This document shows positions 54,519 to 63,466 of a DNA stretch of 64,000 nucleotides, piece by piece (positions within the stretch are counted from its first letter, which is position 1; every line of letters starts with the position of its first letter). The position numbers were made by a program, and so were the translations under genes. Source of the stretch: Bdellovibrio sp. 22V (GTDB taxonomy: Bacteria; Bdellovibrionota; Bdellovibrionia; Bdellovibrionales; Bdellovibrionaceae); the NCBI RefSeq assembly GCF_030169785.1, contig NZ_CP125854.1:2666001-2730000 (forward strand), read 5' to 3'. The notes under the pieces are model-generated. The model made no database searches. It had not been told where the DNA came from and saw nothing but the letters and a program-made list of their open reading frames with translations.

Positions 54519-54941
54519 ATGCCAGATAATATATTATGGGCTTTGCTTGGCGGAGCGTTGATTGGATTCGCGTCTTCGCTGATGCTGGTGTTTAACGGAC
54601 GCGTGACAGGTATCAGTGGCATTCTCAATGGATTTTTAGGATTTTCTTCTGGCGAAAAACTGTGGCGCGGACTTTTTATCGCGGGACTCGTGCTGGGCGG
54701 TTTTGCCATGAACCAATGGCGACCGGCTTTATTTGCAAACGCTACAAATCGCACGACGTGGATGATTGCGTTGGCGGGCGTGATCGTGGGTTTTGGAACT
54801 GTTCTGGGAAGTGGTTGTACAAGTGGCCATGGCGTCTGCGGAATATCGCGCTTTTCGGTGCGTTCTATCGTCGCTACATTGATCTTTATGATAGTGGGGA
54901 TTGTAACCGCGACGGCTTTTAAATATTGGGCGGGATTTTGA
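54519..54941 (+). CDS. YeeE/YedE family half-transporter
   Basis: A 140-residue membrane protein with about four membrane segments. It has GFASSLMLVFNGRVTGISGIL and VIVGFGTVLGSGCTSGHGVCGISRFS, the conserved cysteine loop of the YeeE/YedE sulfur carrier family; the two cysteines are at about 105 and 111. It is the size of the single-domain forms (PmpA type), which pair with a second small protein. The partner gene begins one base after its stop. AGAGG lies upstream of the ATG. Transport of thiosulfate or a related sulfur species is expected from the family. Confidence 0.9.
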   Translation: MPDNILWALLGGALIGFASSLMLVFNGRVTGISGILNGFLGFSSGEKLWRGLFIAGLVLGGFAMNQWRPALFANATNRTTWMIALAGVIVGFGTVLGSGCTSGHGVCGISRFSVRSIVATLIFMIVGIVTATAFKYWAGF

Positions 54942-54942
54942 T

Positions 54943-55374
54943 ATGCAAAAGTACGGACAGCTTTTTATCGCTTTTTTTGTTGGAGTGATTTTTTCTATCG
55001 GTCTTGCGATTGCGGGAATGACTCAACCGCAAAAAGTTATCGGCTTTTTGCAATGGGGGGAGGGTTGGGATCCATCGTTGCTCTTTGTGATGATGGCGGC
55101 AATCCCGGTTCATGCGTTGTCCTATTTGTGGATTCGCGGGAAAAGAAGTCCTCTTTTTGATTCTCAATGGCATATTCCAAAGGCGAAGGAGTTAAACAAA
55201 CCTCTTATGGTAGGAAGCGCGCTTTTTGGATTTGGCTGGGCCCTAGGAGGCTATTGTCCCGGACCCGGTTTGTCCTCTTTAGGATCCGGAAATTTTCAAG
55301 CAGGCATTTTTGTCGCGGCGATGATTGTAGGGATGTCTCTACATCGTCTCTATCAGAGTCGTACCAAAATATAA
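54943..55374 (+). CDS. DUF6691/YeeE-type partner half-transporter
   Basis: A 143-residue membrane protein with about four membrane segments, second half of the split transporter (PmpB type). It has FSIGLAIAGMTQPQKVIGFLQ near the start and LFGFGWALGGYCPGPGLSSLGSG, the family's cysteine-bearing loop, near residue 100. It starts one base after the first half, so both must be made together. A stop at 55374 is followed by the acs leader with no clear terminator. Confidence 0.9.
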   Translation: MQKYGQLFIAFFVGVIFSIGLAIAGMTQPQKVIGFLQWGEGWDPSLLFVMMAAIPVHALSYLWIRGKRSPLFDSQWHIPKAKELNKPLMVGSALFGFGWALGGYCPGPGLSSLGSGNFQAGIFVAAMIVGMSLHRLYQSRTKI

Positions 55375-55441
55375 TCCTGCATCTGCGTGTAAACATTTGA
55401 CCTCGTGACCTTAGGAGTTACGATTTAGTTACGAGGTTGTT

Positions 55442-57379
55442 ATGCAGAAAGAACTTTATCCTGTCCCTGCGGACGTTGCGAAAAATGCATTGATCAACGA
55501 GGCAAAGTACAAAGAAATGTACGAACGCTCTGTCAAAGACCCCGAAGGTTTTTGGGCCGAGCAAGGCGAGCGTCTGCACTGGTTTAAGAAGTGGGATAAA
55601 GTCAAAGAAACCAGCTTTCACAAACCGGTGAGCATCAAGTGGTACCAGGGTGGAAAGCTGAATGTCTCTTACAACTGCATTGATCGCCATCTTAAGGACC
55701 GTGGCGACAAAGTCGCCCTTTTGTGGGAGCCGGATCTTCCCGAAATTCCCGTTAGAAAAATCACCTACAAAGAATTGCACCACGAAGTTTGCAAGCTTGC
55801 GAACGTGCTAAAAAAAATGGGCGTTAAAAAAGGCGACGTCGTGACGATCTATATGCCGATGATTCCTGAGACTGCTTATGCGATGCTCGCATGTGCGCGT
55901 ATCGGTGCGGTTCACTCGGTTGTCTTCGGAGGTTTTGCTCCTGATTCCATCGCGGATCGTATGATTGACGGTCAATCACGTTTCGTCATCACAGCAGACG
56001 CGGGCTTTCGCGGCAGCAAGGTTATTCATCTTAAGGACAACGTCGACAAGGCGCTCGCAAAAGTATCTAATCTCGAAAGCGTTTTAGTTTTTAAGTACGC
56101 AGATCAAAACGTCGATATGCAAAGTGGCCGCGATATCTGGTATCACGATATTGTTAAAACCGTGAACGATCAGTGTGAAGCCGAGCCGATGGATGCGGAA
56201 GATCCTCTTTTCATTCTTTACACATCCGGTTCAACAGGAAAACCCAAAGGCGTGATGCACACGACAGGCGGCTATCTGGTTTATGCCAGTATGACTCACC
56301 AATATGTTTTCGACTATCGCGAAAACGATATTTACTGGTGCAGTGCTGACGTAGGGTGGGTCACAGGGCACAGTTATATTGTCTATGGCCCTCTAGCGAA
56401 TGGTTCTACGTCTCTCTTTTTTGAAGGTGTTCCGAACTATCCAACGCCGGCGCGCTTCTGGGAAATTATTGATAAACATCATGTGACGATTTTCTATACT
56501 TCTCCGACGGCGATTCGTTCGTTGATGCGGGAAGGAGATGCCTTTGTTAAACAAACCTCTCGTAAAACATTGCGAGTTTTGGGTTCTGTGGGAGAGCCGA
56601 TTAATCCCGAAGCTTGGTACTGGTATCACGATGTTGTGGGTGAGGGGCGATGTCCTATTGTCGATACCTGGTGGCAGACAGAGACAGGTGGTATTCTGAT
56701 CACCGCGTTGCCGGGAGCTATCGCGACGAAGCCAGGTTCTGCGACCTTGCCATTTTTCGGAGTGCAACCGAAGCTTCTTTCCAACGAAGGACAAGAGATT
56801 CACGGAGCCGGTGAGGGTGTCTTGGTCATCGCGGATTCCTGGCCTGGACAAATGCGCTCGGTCTATCGCGATCACAAGCGTTTCGAAGAGACTTATTTTT
56901 CGACCTATGCCGGTTACTATTTTACAGGTGATGGATGTCGCCGCGATAAAGATGGATATTATTGGATCACCGGTCGCGTGGACGATGTTATCAATGTCTC
57001 GGGTCATCGTCTGGGAACGGCCGAGATTGAGTCAGCGTTAGTGGCACACGCTAAAGTCGCAGAGGCTGCTGTGGTGGGATATCCTCACGATATCAAAGGG
57101 CAAGGAATCTATGCCTTCGTCACTTTGAAGACGGGAGAAACGCCTTCTGAGGATCTGCGTAAAGAGCTGATCCAGACAGTTCGTAAGGAAATTGGCCCGA
57201 TCGCCACGCCGGATTTGATCCAGTGGGCGCCCCGTTTGCCAAAGACAAGATCAGGTAAAATCATGCGCAGAATTTTGCGAAAAATCGCGGAAAATCAACC
57301 AGATCAGTTGGGGGACATCACCACTCTTTCAGAGCCGGGAGTCGTCCAAGAACTGGTAGACAATAGAATGAATCGATGA
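55442..57379 (+). CDS. acs: acetyl-CoA synthetase
   Basis: A 645-residue AMP-forming ligase that activates acetate to acetyl-CoA. The adenylation loop [18 protein letters not shown], the motif WWQTETGG and the C-terminal [12 protein letters not shown] (whose lysine, near 610, is the acetylation-controlled one in the family) are all present. Length matches Acs exactly. No acetyltransferase or sirtuin gene adjoins it. It feeds the TCA enzymes found elsewhere in the window (isocitrate dehydrogenase, fumarase). Confidence 0.97.
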   Translation: MQKELYPVPADVAKNALINEAKYKEMYERSVKDPEGFWAEQGERLHWFKKWDKVKETSFHKPVSIKWYQGGKLNVSYNCIDRHLKDRGDKVALLWEPDLPEIPVRKITYKELHHEVCKLANVLKKMGVKKGDVVTIYMPMIPETAYAMLACARIGAVHSVVFGGFAPDSIADRMIDGQSRFVITADAGFRGSKVIHLKDNVDKALAKVSNLESVLVFKYADQNVDMQSGRDIWYHDIVKTVNDQCEAEPMDAEDPLFILYTSGSTGKPKGVMHTTGGYLVYASMTHQYVFDYRENDIYWCSADVGWVTGHSYIVYGPLANGSTSLFFEGVPNYPTPARFWEIIDKHHVTIFYTSPTAIRSLMREGDAFVKQTSRKTLRVLGSVGEPINPEAWYWYHDVVGEGRCPIVDTWWQTETGGILITALPGAIATKPGSATLPFFGVQPKLLSNEGQEIHGAGEGVLVIADSWPGQMRSVYRDHKRFEETYFSTYAGYYFTGDGCRRDKDGYYWITGRVDDVINVSGHRLGTAEIESALVAHAKVAEAAVVGYPHDIKGQGIYAFVTLKTGETPSEDLRKELIQTVRKEIGPIATPDLIQWAPRLPKTRSGKIMRRILRKIAENQPDQLGDITTLSEPGVVQELVDNRMNR

Positions 57380-57432
57380 TAATTTCGCCCCGCACAAATA
57401 GAGAGTCGAAAGCCTTTTAAAGGGAGTTTGAG

Positions 57433-57951
57433 ATGAAGAAAACTCAGTTGATCACGTTGGTATTGATGGTTCTTGCAGCGGCATTCAGCCGTTTGATTCC
57501 TCATCCTTGGAACTTCACTGCGATCGGAGCGATGGCTCTTTTCGGTGGTGCGAACTTTCCTTCAAAAAAGCTTTCCCTGATTCTTCCTTTGGCGGCCTTG
57601 TTGGTCAGTGACTTTGTTTTGGGGTTCCACTCAACCATGCTTTTTGTTTATTTCGCATTTTCTTTGATCGTGATTTTGGGCTGGAATTTGCGTGAACAAA
57701 AATCAGTTTTCCGCGTTGGTACCTTTGCTCTTGTTTCGAGTTCTGTCTTCTTTTTGATCTCAAATTTGGGCGTCTGGTTGATGGAAGGTTTCTATGCGCC
57801 GACATGGGCTGGTCTGGTTCAGTGTTACGTTGCTGCGATCCCGTTCTTTGATAACCAGATCTATGGCGATCTTTTCTTCTCGGGAATTTTGTTTGGTGGC
57901 TATGAAGCTTTAAAACGCTGGGCCTTAAATCCAGTCGCGTCGCGCGTATAG
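57433..57951 (+). CDS. DUF6580-like membrane protein
   Basis: A 172-residue integral membrane protein with five or so membrane segments. It starts with a short tail and the segment LITLVLMVLAAAFSRL, then PHPWNFTAIGAMALFGGANF, the conserved block of the DUF6580 family, and LPLAALLVSDFVLGFHSTMLFVY. Size and pattern recall the S-components of ECF vitamin transporters, but no ECF ATPase or T-component is nearby. AAAGGGAG is placed in front of the ATG. Function unknown. Confidence 0.8.
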   Translation: MKKTQLITLVLMVLAAAFSRLIPHPWNFTAIGAMALFGGANFPSKKLSLILPLAALLVSDFVLGFHSTMLFVYFAFSLIVILGWNLREQKSVFRVGTFALVSSSVFFLISNLGVWLMEGFYAPTWAGLVQCYVAAIPFFDNQIYGDLFFSGILFGGYEALKRWALNPVASRV

Positions 57952-58071
57952 TAAGTAGTAATGCCTTTGATGAAACGACGAAGAACACTTTAAAGTTTCA
58001 TCTTTTAAAAATACGATATTCCTTTCTCAAAAAAATCCGATAAGCGGGGAACTCGATGAAATGGTGTCCCC

Positions 58072-58551
58072 GTGAGCAAAGCGCAGTTTACAATTCAAAA
58101 TCTTCCTCAGCACCTCTTGCTTGAAATCAGTGGCATCATTGATGAGCATGTGGACTTTCCGGAGCTTGTTCTTGCCGAAAATCGTGACGTCTTGGTGGAC
58201 CTTTCTCGTTTTGAAAGCATCAACTCTGTCGGAATCCGCTCTTGGATTGAATGGATCAGCAAACAGAAATTTCGCTGGATGTTTTTGCAGAAATGCCCGC
58301 GCGTTTTTATCGATCAGGTAAATAACGTGCATGGATTTCTTCCGGAAAACTCCGTGATTCTGTCTTTCTATGCGCCTTATTACTCCGAAGTGACGGACGA
58401 GGAAGCGCAGATTCTTTTCCGCCAGGGCGAGCATTTCAGTAAAGGGAAGATCATCGAAATGCCTTTTGTCTTAGACTCGGATTTGAATCGCATGTCTTTG
58501 GACGTGTTTCCCGAAAAATATTTACGCTTTTTGCCGCGTTTTACCCGTTAA
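58072..58551 (+). CDS. STAS-like domain protein
   Basis: A 159-residue cytoplasmic protein starting with GTG. The N-terminal 95 residues carry a STAS-like fold: FTIQNLPQHLLLEISGIIDEH, NRDVLVDLSRFESINSVGIRSWIEWISK, as in anti-sigma antagonists, with a serine at VGIRSW where SpoIIAA is phosphorylated one residue further. The C-terminal 65 residues (SFYAPYYSEVTDEEAQILFRQ, EMPFVLDSDLNRMSLDVFP) are specific. No kinase or sigma gene adjoins it. The start has no strong ribosome site, but no better one is in frame. Confidence 0.72.
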   Translation: MSKAQFTIQNLPQHLLLEISGIIDEHVDFPELVLAENRDVLVDLSRFESINSVGIRSWIEWISKQKFRWMFLQKCPRVFIDQVNNVHGFLPENSVILSFYAPYYSEVTDEEAQILFRQGEHFSKGKIIEMPFVLDSDLNRMSLDVFPEKYLRFLPRFTR

Positions 58552-58600
58552 TGTGACTCGCTCATTGCAAGTATAAAGGCTTCTTTGGTACAAGCTTGGC

Positions 58601-59689
58601 ATGGCATTAGACTCAATGGGCTCTTCGAAAATGAAACTCGGTTTGCATCGTCCTATCTTGGATGGAAGGGTGAACTTTCCTTTGTGTCTGGCGCCTATGG
58701 TGGGTTTGACTCACGTTGCTTTACGTGAGGTCATGCGCGCCTATCTCCCGCAAAATGCGTTTACGATTTGGCCGACAGAGATGCTCAACTCGCGCCGTAT
58801 TCCCGCTGAAAATCTTGAAAAAACACCCGAGACTTTGCGAGCCGCCCATGAAACTGGTCTCGTTCCGCAAATTCTTGGCAACGAAGAAATCCCGATTGCA
58901 GAGAGCGTGAAAAGACTTGTCGAATGGGGAGCGGAAGCCATCGACATCAATATGGGTTGTCCCGTGCAAAAAGCCTTGAAGCACAACTACGGAGTCGCGT
59001 TGATGGGAGATCCTGCCTACGCCGCGGAAGTCGTGCGTATGACTGTCAAAAACTCAACGGTGCCTGTCAGTGTTAAGCTGCGTGCCGTGGGTAGCACTAA
59101 GGAATTTGACGAGCTTCTTTCATTTGTGACAGGGCTTCGCAACTCCGGAGCTGCGTGGGTGTGTTTGCATCCGCGAACAGCGGCGCAAAAACGCCGTGGT
59201 TCCGCAGACTGGGAACAAATCAAACAACTGCATGCGGCGGTTGATTTTCCTGTCATTGGCAATGGCGATATTCAAACGGCGGAAGACGCGATGTTGATGT
59301 TGCAAGAAACCGGCTGTGACATGGCGATGGCGGGTCGTGGTTTAGCCGCCCGTCCTTGGATGATGTGGCAGTTGGGTGAGGACCTGGGCTTTGCACCTCC
59401 CGCAGGGAAAGAGGGTATGAAAGCGCCGCGGACTCCGGAAGAGGAAGGTTCTGAATACGGTCGCTGCCTTTTGCATTTGATTGAATTATCCCGTCAGTAT
59501 TTTGGCGAAGATCTGGCGATGCGTAAGGTGCGTTTTTACGTGCGCACAACCAGTGTATGGCTCGTGTTTGGAAATGCTCTTGTCGGTGTTTGTGCGAAAG
59601 CGAAAAATATCGATGAGATGATCGAAGGGGTTCGCAAATTCTTCGAGGGCCCTGTTGAGATGAGCCCTCGCACCGAATTAAGACAATAG
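58601..59689 (+). CDS. tRNA-dihydrouridine synthase (Dus family)
   Basis: A 362-residue FMN enzyme that reduces uridines in tRNA. The barrel starts LCLAPMVGLTHVALRE; the catalytic cysteine is in DINMGCPVQKALKHNYG; flavin contacts are in PVSVKLRAVG, VCLHPRTAAQKRRGSADW and IGNGDIQTAEDAMLML. An insert before the C-terminal helical domain (LGFAPPAGKEGMKAPRTPEEEG) lengthens it. The HPRT-AQ pattern follows DusB-type enzymes. The start is the upstream ATG; a later ATG at codon 11 is possible. Promoter-like CATTGCAAGTATAAA is 23 bases ahead. A second Dus gene lies at 60761. Confidence 0.9.
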   Translation: MALDSMGSSKMKLGLHRPILDGRVNFPLCLAPMVGLTHVALREVMRAYLPQNAFTIWPTEMLNSRRIPAENLEKTPETLRAAHETGLVPQILGNEEIPIAESVKRLVEWGAEAIDINMGCPVQKALKHNYGVALMGDPAYAAEVVRMTVKNSTVPVSVKLRAVGSTKEFDELLSFVTGLRNSGAAWVCLHPRTAAQKRRGSADWEQIKQLHAAVDFPVIGNGDIQTAEDAMLMLQETGCDMAMAGRGLAARPWMMWQLGEDLGFAPPAGKEGMKAPRTPEEEGSEYGRCLLHLIELSRQYFGEDLAMRKVRFYVRTTSVWLVFGNALVGVCAKAKNIDEMIEGVRKFFEGPVEMSPRTELRQ

Positions 59690-59805
59690 ATTAAGGAAAA
59701 TGCGCCGGGCGTGGAGTACGATCGGGCTCGCCATAAGCAGAACGTCGGACTTCGTAGTTCTTATCAGAGCCCAAAGAATCGACTTCATAAAGGTCTTCTT
59801 AAAAA

Positions 59806-60063
59806 TTATTTTCCTTCAAGCATCGGCGTCAGTTTGCCTTCGTCATCCAGAGCTTTTAGATCCGTGTAACCACCGATCAATTGCCCATTGATAAGAATGA
59901 TAGGCACCGTTCTCCAGCCGGTTTCGTTTTTAATTCGGTCGATCTCTTCCTGTTTGTCAGTGAGATCAACAACGTCGTAAGCAATCCCTTTTCCCTCGAG
60001 GAAATTGATCGCACGATCACAATAAGGACACGGGTTCTTTTTATAGATAAGTACTTTAGCCAT
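59806..60063 (-). CDS. glutaredoxin
   Basis: An 85-residue thiol-disulfide oxidoreductase. The dithiol active site CPYC is at residues 12-15, the cis-proline in WRTVPIIL and the glutathione-binding end in IGGYTDLKAL, as in GrxC. ATG 60063 is used because it gives the usual short N-terminus (AKVLIYKKNPCPYC); ATG 60078 in frame is possible. It diverges from the methyltransferase gene, 47 bases apart. Confidence 0.93.
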   Translation of the reverse strand: MAKVLIYKKNPCPYCDRAINFLEGKGIAYDVVDLTDKQEEIDRIKNETGWRTVPIILINGQLIGGYTDLKALDDEGKLTPMLEGK

Positions 60064-60110
60064 AATTCTTTTTGACATAGCCACCACACAGAGACAAGGA
60101 TTCAAATGCG

Positions 60111-60767
60111 ATGCTATGTTTACTCTGCCAATCCCCACATTCAGAAGCCTTTAAAGTCGAGAAGAAGCCTGAGCGCAGTTATTTTCATTGTGCAGAGTGC
60201 GATTTGATCTTTATGAACCCCGCAGAGCGTCTTGATCCTCAACAGGAAAAAGCGCGCTACGATCATCATGAAAACCAAGAAAGTGCGGGTTACGTGTCCT
60301 TCTTGGAACCTTTGGTGAACGAAATAGATAAGTATTTTAAAGCGGCGAATCTTGATCCTGCGCAATTGTCGGTGTTGGATTTTGGTTGCGGTCCGACGGC
60401 GGTCCTATCGAAACTCTTCGCGCAAAAAGGATATCGCGTTGCGAACTACGATCTTTACTACAATCCTAATCAGGAACTTTTAAAAAAACAGTATCATCTG
60501 ATCACAAGCACGGAAGTGTGGGAGCATTTATACAACCCACGCGAAGAAATTGAACGGCAACTCAAGATGCTCAAGGCAGGCGGCCTTTTAGGAATTATGA
60601 CCTCTGCCCACCGAGGCGAAGGCGCATTTCATGATTGGCACTACCGTCGCGATCTCACACACGTCGTTTTCTTTTCTGAAAAAACCATGCAGTGGTTGGC
60701 GGAGCACTTCAGGCTGCATGTGATCAAAGCCAAAAGCCCGTACTGGATCTTTCAAAAGCTTTACTGA
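60111..60767 (+). CDS. class I SAM-dependent methyltransferase with N-terminal zinc ribbon
   Basis: A 218-residue enzyme. The first 30 residues have CLLC and CAEC pairs that make a zinc ribbon. The methyltransferase domain starts at LSVLDFGCGPTAVLSKLF (motif I), with YRVANYDLYYNP (acidic end of strand 2), TSTEVWEHLYNPREEI (the 'EVIEHL' motif IV of the UbiE/methyltransf_23 type) and GGLLGIMTSAH (motif VI). AAGGA lies about ten bases ahead of the ATG. It overlaps the convergent dusC gene by seven bases. The substrate is unknown. Confidence 0.88.
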   Translation: MLCLLCQSPHSEAFKVEKKPERSYFHCAECDLIFMNPAERLDPQQEKARYDHHENQESAGYVSFLEPLVNEIDKYFKAANLDPAQLSVLDFGCGPTAVLSKLFAQKGYRVANYDLYYNPNQELLKKQYHLITSTEVWEHLYNPREEIERQLKMLKAGGLLGIMTSAHRGEGAFHDWHYRRDLTHVVFFSEKTMQWLAEHFRLHVIKAKSPYWIFQKLY

Positions 60768-61711
60768 CAAATGCGCTCAAGGTTTGCGCGGAACTCGACC
60801 GGTTTTTTGAGGATTTTGATTTCGTCGAAAACGTTTTTGGCTTCGGCGTTTTTCAAAGACAAAGCTTTGAGCCATTGTTTTGTGCGCGAGACGGCGAAGT
60901 AGTCGTTGATATACAAGGTGCTTGCTTCAAAGAATTGCGGCAAAAGTGGTTTGGCTCTTTGCCAATTCATTTCTTCGACCGGTTCTTGTGACAGGCTTTG
61001 TTTGATTTGGCGGAAGATAAAAGGATTGCTCATCACGCCTCGGCCGATCATGTAGTCCTGGCAGTTCGTGACCTCTACGCAGCGATGAAAGTCTGCGACG
61101 TTCCAGATCTCGCCATTGGCGATGATTTTTGTATTCACTTTTTCTTTGATACGCGGGATCCATTCCCAATACGCCGGTGGTTTGTAACCGTCGGTTTTCG
61201 TGCGGCAGTGGATGGTGAGCCATGTGGCATTGGCTTGTTCTACGGCTTGCGCGATTTCGATACACTTCGTTGGATCATCAAAGCCTAAACGGATTTTTGC
61301 GGTGACGGGAATCTCCGCCGGAATGGCTTTGCGAACGGTGTCGACGATTGTAAACACGCGATCGCAGGATTTCAGCAATGAAGCTCCGCCATCGTGACGG
61401 TTCACCGTTTTTGCCGGGCAACCGAAGTTCAGATCAATCCCCAAAGCACCCAGTTTTACGGCTCGCTGTGCATTTAAAGCCAAAGGCTCGGCATGACCGC
61501 CAAGCAGTTGCACGAAAACAGGAGTGCCCCAGCGCGTGCGTGAACCGGTTTTAAGTTCAGGGCAGTTTTTATAAAAAACGCTCTCGGGATGCAGGCGATC
61601 GGTGACGCGCAAAAACTCGGTCACGCATTGATCAATGCCGCCGATACGAGTGAGCGTATCGCGCATCACCCAATCAACAACACCTTCCATCGGAGCCAAA
61701 AACAACTTCAT
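60761..61711 (-). CDS. dusC: tRNA-dihydrouridine(16) synthase DusC
   Basis: A 316-residue FMN enzyme of the Dus family, second in the window. It begins MKLFLAPMEGVVDWVMRDTLT, with the catalytic cysteine in IDLNFGCPAKTVNRHDGG, then TAKIRLGFDD, LTIHCRTKTDGYKPPAYWEW and IIANGEIWNVADFHRC. The PPAYWEW insert and RHDGGASLL match DusC, which modifies U16. The EVE and YchJ genes lie just upstream in the same direction, so all three may be one unit. Confidence 0.9.
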   Translation of the reverse strand: MKLFLAPMEGVVDWVMRDTLTRIGGIDQCVTEFLRVTDRLHPESVFYKNCPELKTGSRTRWGTPVFVQLLGGHAEPLALNAQRAVKLGALGIDLNFGCPAKTVNRHDGGASLLKSCDRVFTIVDTVRKAIPAEIPVTAKIRLGFDDPTKCIEIAQAVEQANATWLTIHCRTKTDGYKPPAYWEWIPRIKEKVNTKIIANGEIWNVADFHRCVEVTNCQDYMIGRGVMSNPFIFRQIKQSLSQEPVEEMNWQRAKPLLPQFFEASTLYINDYFAVSRTKQWLKALSLKNAEAKNVFDEIKILKKPVEFRANLERICQ

Positions 61712-61717
61712 GAAAAC

Positions 61718-62173
61718 CTAGCCGCCCATTTTTTTGACGATGTCGAAATGTTTTTTATCGACCGGCTGAACAGAAAGACGCGAGCCTTTTTGCAGCACCA
61801 CCATGTCGGCAAGTTTGTCGTTCTCGCGAAGGTCCGCAAGGCTCACAAGATTTTTGAATTTCTTGACGAACTCGACTTCGACGCAAAACCAGATCGGTTT
61901 TTCTTTCGTCGCTTTTTCATCGTAGTACTCGGATTTTTTATCAAACTGAGTTTTGTCGGCGGCAGCGGCTTTAGAAACACGGGCAAGACCTGCCACGCCC
62001 GGTGGCTCGGCATTGGAGTGATAGAACAAAACTTCGTCTCCGACTTGCATGTCTTTCATCATGAAGTTGCGGGCTTGATAATTGCGAACGCCTTCCCACC
62101 ATGTCGTCTTGTCTTTGTGAAGTTGATCAATCGAAAAGACATCTGGTTCTGATTTCATGAGCCAGTATTTCAT
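61718..62173 (-). CDS. EVE domain protein
   Basis: A 151-residue protein of the EVE (THYN1-like) family, a PUA-related fold thought to read modified bases in RNA or DNA. Signature parts are KYWLMKSEPDVFSIDQL, TWWEGVRNYQARNFM, GDEVLFYHSNAEPPGVAGLARV and WFCVEVEFVKKF. It is short and single-domain, as typical for proteobacteria. It overlaps YchJ by four bases and precedes dusC by six; the common theme may be RNA modification. Confidence 0.92.
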   Translation of the reverse strand: MKYWLMKSEPDVFSIDQLHKDKTTWWEGVRNYQARNFMMKDMQVGDEVLFYHSNAEPPGVAGLARVSKAAAADKTQFDKKSEYYDEKATKEKPIWFCVEVEFVKKFKNLVSLADLRENDKLADMVVLQKGSRLSVQPVDKKHFDIVKKMGG

Positions 62174-62574
62174 TTTGTTTTCTCCGCTTTGATTTTGCCG
62201 GATTTAAAGAACCACTCTCCCGCTTGTTTGCGGAAGGTGCTCACTTCGTGATGAATGTAGTCTTCATCGTCGACAGAGTAAAAAGCTTTGAACTCGACAA
62301 TGCCTTTGGTTGCCTTTTCTTCGGCATGAACGATCTCGAGCTTAAGGAACTTCGCGCGCTCGGCCCACTCCTTGTTCGCGTCGTCATCGATAAGATCCAA
62401 AGTCTGAGGATCCGTCGTATCACGCAGGAACTGCATTTGATTTTTCGCAAAAGCGCTATAACGAGCTCGCATTAGAGCTTCGGCCGTGGGAGCCAAAGCT
62501 TTTCCTGAATGGTAAACACCACAACATTCTGTATATTTCTTTTCGGAACCGCAGGGACATTTCATGCGGGGCAA
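62170..62574 (-). CDS. YchJ family SEC-C motif protein
   Basis: A 134-residue protein. It begins with a SEC-C zinc motif (CPCGSEKKYTECC) and continues with the UPF0225/YchJ core PTAEALMRARYSAFAKN, FLRDTTDPQTL, VEFKAFYSVDDEDYIHHEVSTF, of NTF2-like type. The molecular role is unknown. Its stop overlaps the start of the EVE gene (four bases). Confidence 0.92.
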   Translation of the reverse strand: MPRMKCPCGSEKKYTECCGVYHSGKALAPTAEALMRARYSAFAKNQMQFLRDTTDPQTLDLIDDDANKEWAERAKFLKLEIVHAEEKATKGIVEFKAFYSVDDEDYIHHEVSTFRKQAGEWFFKSGKIKAEKTK

Positions 62575-62681
62575 AATACCAGAACTCCCTCGAGAGAGGC
62601 AGTAAGGACTCTTATAAAATGCACTGCGCCAGGGGTGCCAGGGATTTATTTCACTGTTATCGTCTTAGGTGAGGTGAATTT

Positions 62682-63443
62682 ATGGCAAAATGGGCTCTTA
62701 TCACAGGGGCGACTGCAGGGATCGGCTGGGCGACAGCGCATGCCTTGGCAGAACATGGTTATTCGATTTTTGCGACGGGCCGTCGCTTGGACCGTCTCCA
62801 AGAACTGGGCAAACACATTCAACAGACTTTCCCGAACGTGGAATTCAAAATGGCGCAATTCGATCTTTCCGATCGTTTCGAGGTCAGTGAATTTTTGAAA
62901 GCGCATTATGCCGAACTCGCGCATTTGGATGTTCTCGTCAACAATGCGGGACTTGCGAAGGGTGTCGACAAAATGCAAGACGCTTCCCTGGATGACTGGG
63001 AAGACATGATCGACACGAACATCAAGGGCCTTCTTTTCATGACCCGCGGAGTGATCGGCCACATGGTTCGCAAAAATTCCGGGCACATCGTCAACCTGGG
63101 TTCTGTTGCGGGACGCTGGACTTATCCAGGTGGCGGAGTTTATTGCGCAACCAAGTTTGCCGTGCGAGCCCTTTCAGAGGGTTTGCGCATGGATCTTCTT
63201 GGCACGAACATTCGTGTGACGAATATCGAGCCCGGCATGGTGAACAGCGAATTTTCATTAGTTCGTTTGCGAGATCAAGCCAAGGCCGACAAAGTTTATG
63301 AAGGCATGACTCCGCTTCAGCCGAAGGATATTGCCGATACTATCGCGTGGTGCGTGGCGCGCCCTGCGCATGTCAACATTCAGGAGCTTGTCATTTATCC
63401 AACTGATCAAGCCCACGTAGGCCAAGTAGCACGCAAAGGTTAA
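62682..63443 (+). CDS. short-chain dehydrogenase/reductase
   Basis: A 253-residue NADP-type SDR resembling YdfG (serine/3-hydroxy acid dehydrogenase). The nucleotide motif is [13 protein letters not shown] with [10 protein letters not shown] (arginine pair for NADP) and [10 protein letters not shown]; the catalytic tetrad includes serine in [13 protein letters not shown], Tyr and Lys in YCATK. It is followed closely by fumC (24 bases). GGTGAGGTG stands ahead of the ATG. The exact substrate is not visible. Confidence 0.92.
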   Translation: MAKWALITGATAGIGWATAHALAEHGYSIFATGRRLDRLQELGKHIQQTFPNVEFKMAQFDLSDRFEVSEFLKAHYAELAHLDVLVNNAGLAKGVDKMQDASLDDWEDMIDTNIKGLLFMTRGVIGHMVRKNSGHIVNLGSVAGRWTYPGGGVYCATKFAVRALSEGLRMDLLGTNIRVTNIEPGMVNSEFSLVRLRDQAKADKVYEGMTPLQPKDIADTIAWCVARPAHVNIQELVIYPTDQAHVGQVARKG

Positions 63444-63466
63444 GGTTTAACTCTGAGGAGGCCGTG

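Noticed and set aside
58035-58042. TCCGATAA, like a flagellar sigma-28 -10 box before the STAS-like gene
   Set aside because: No TAAA element at the required distance of about 15 bases; GCCGATAA at 21708 lies inside a gene.
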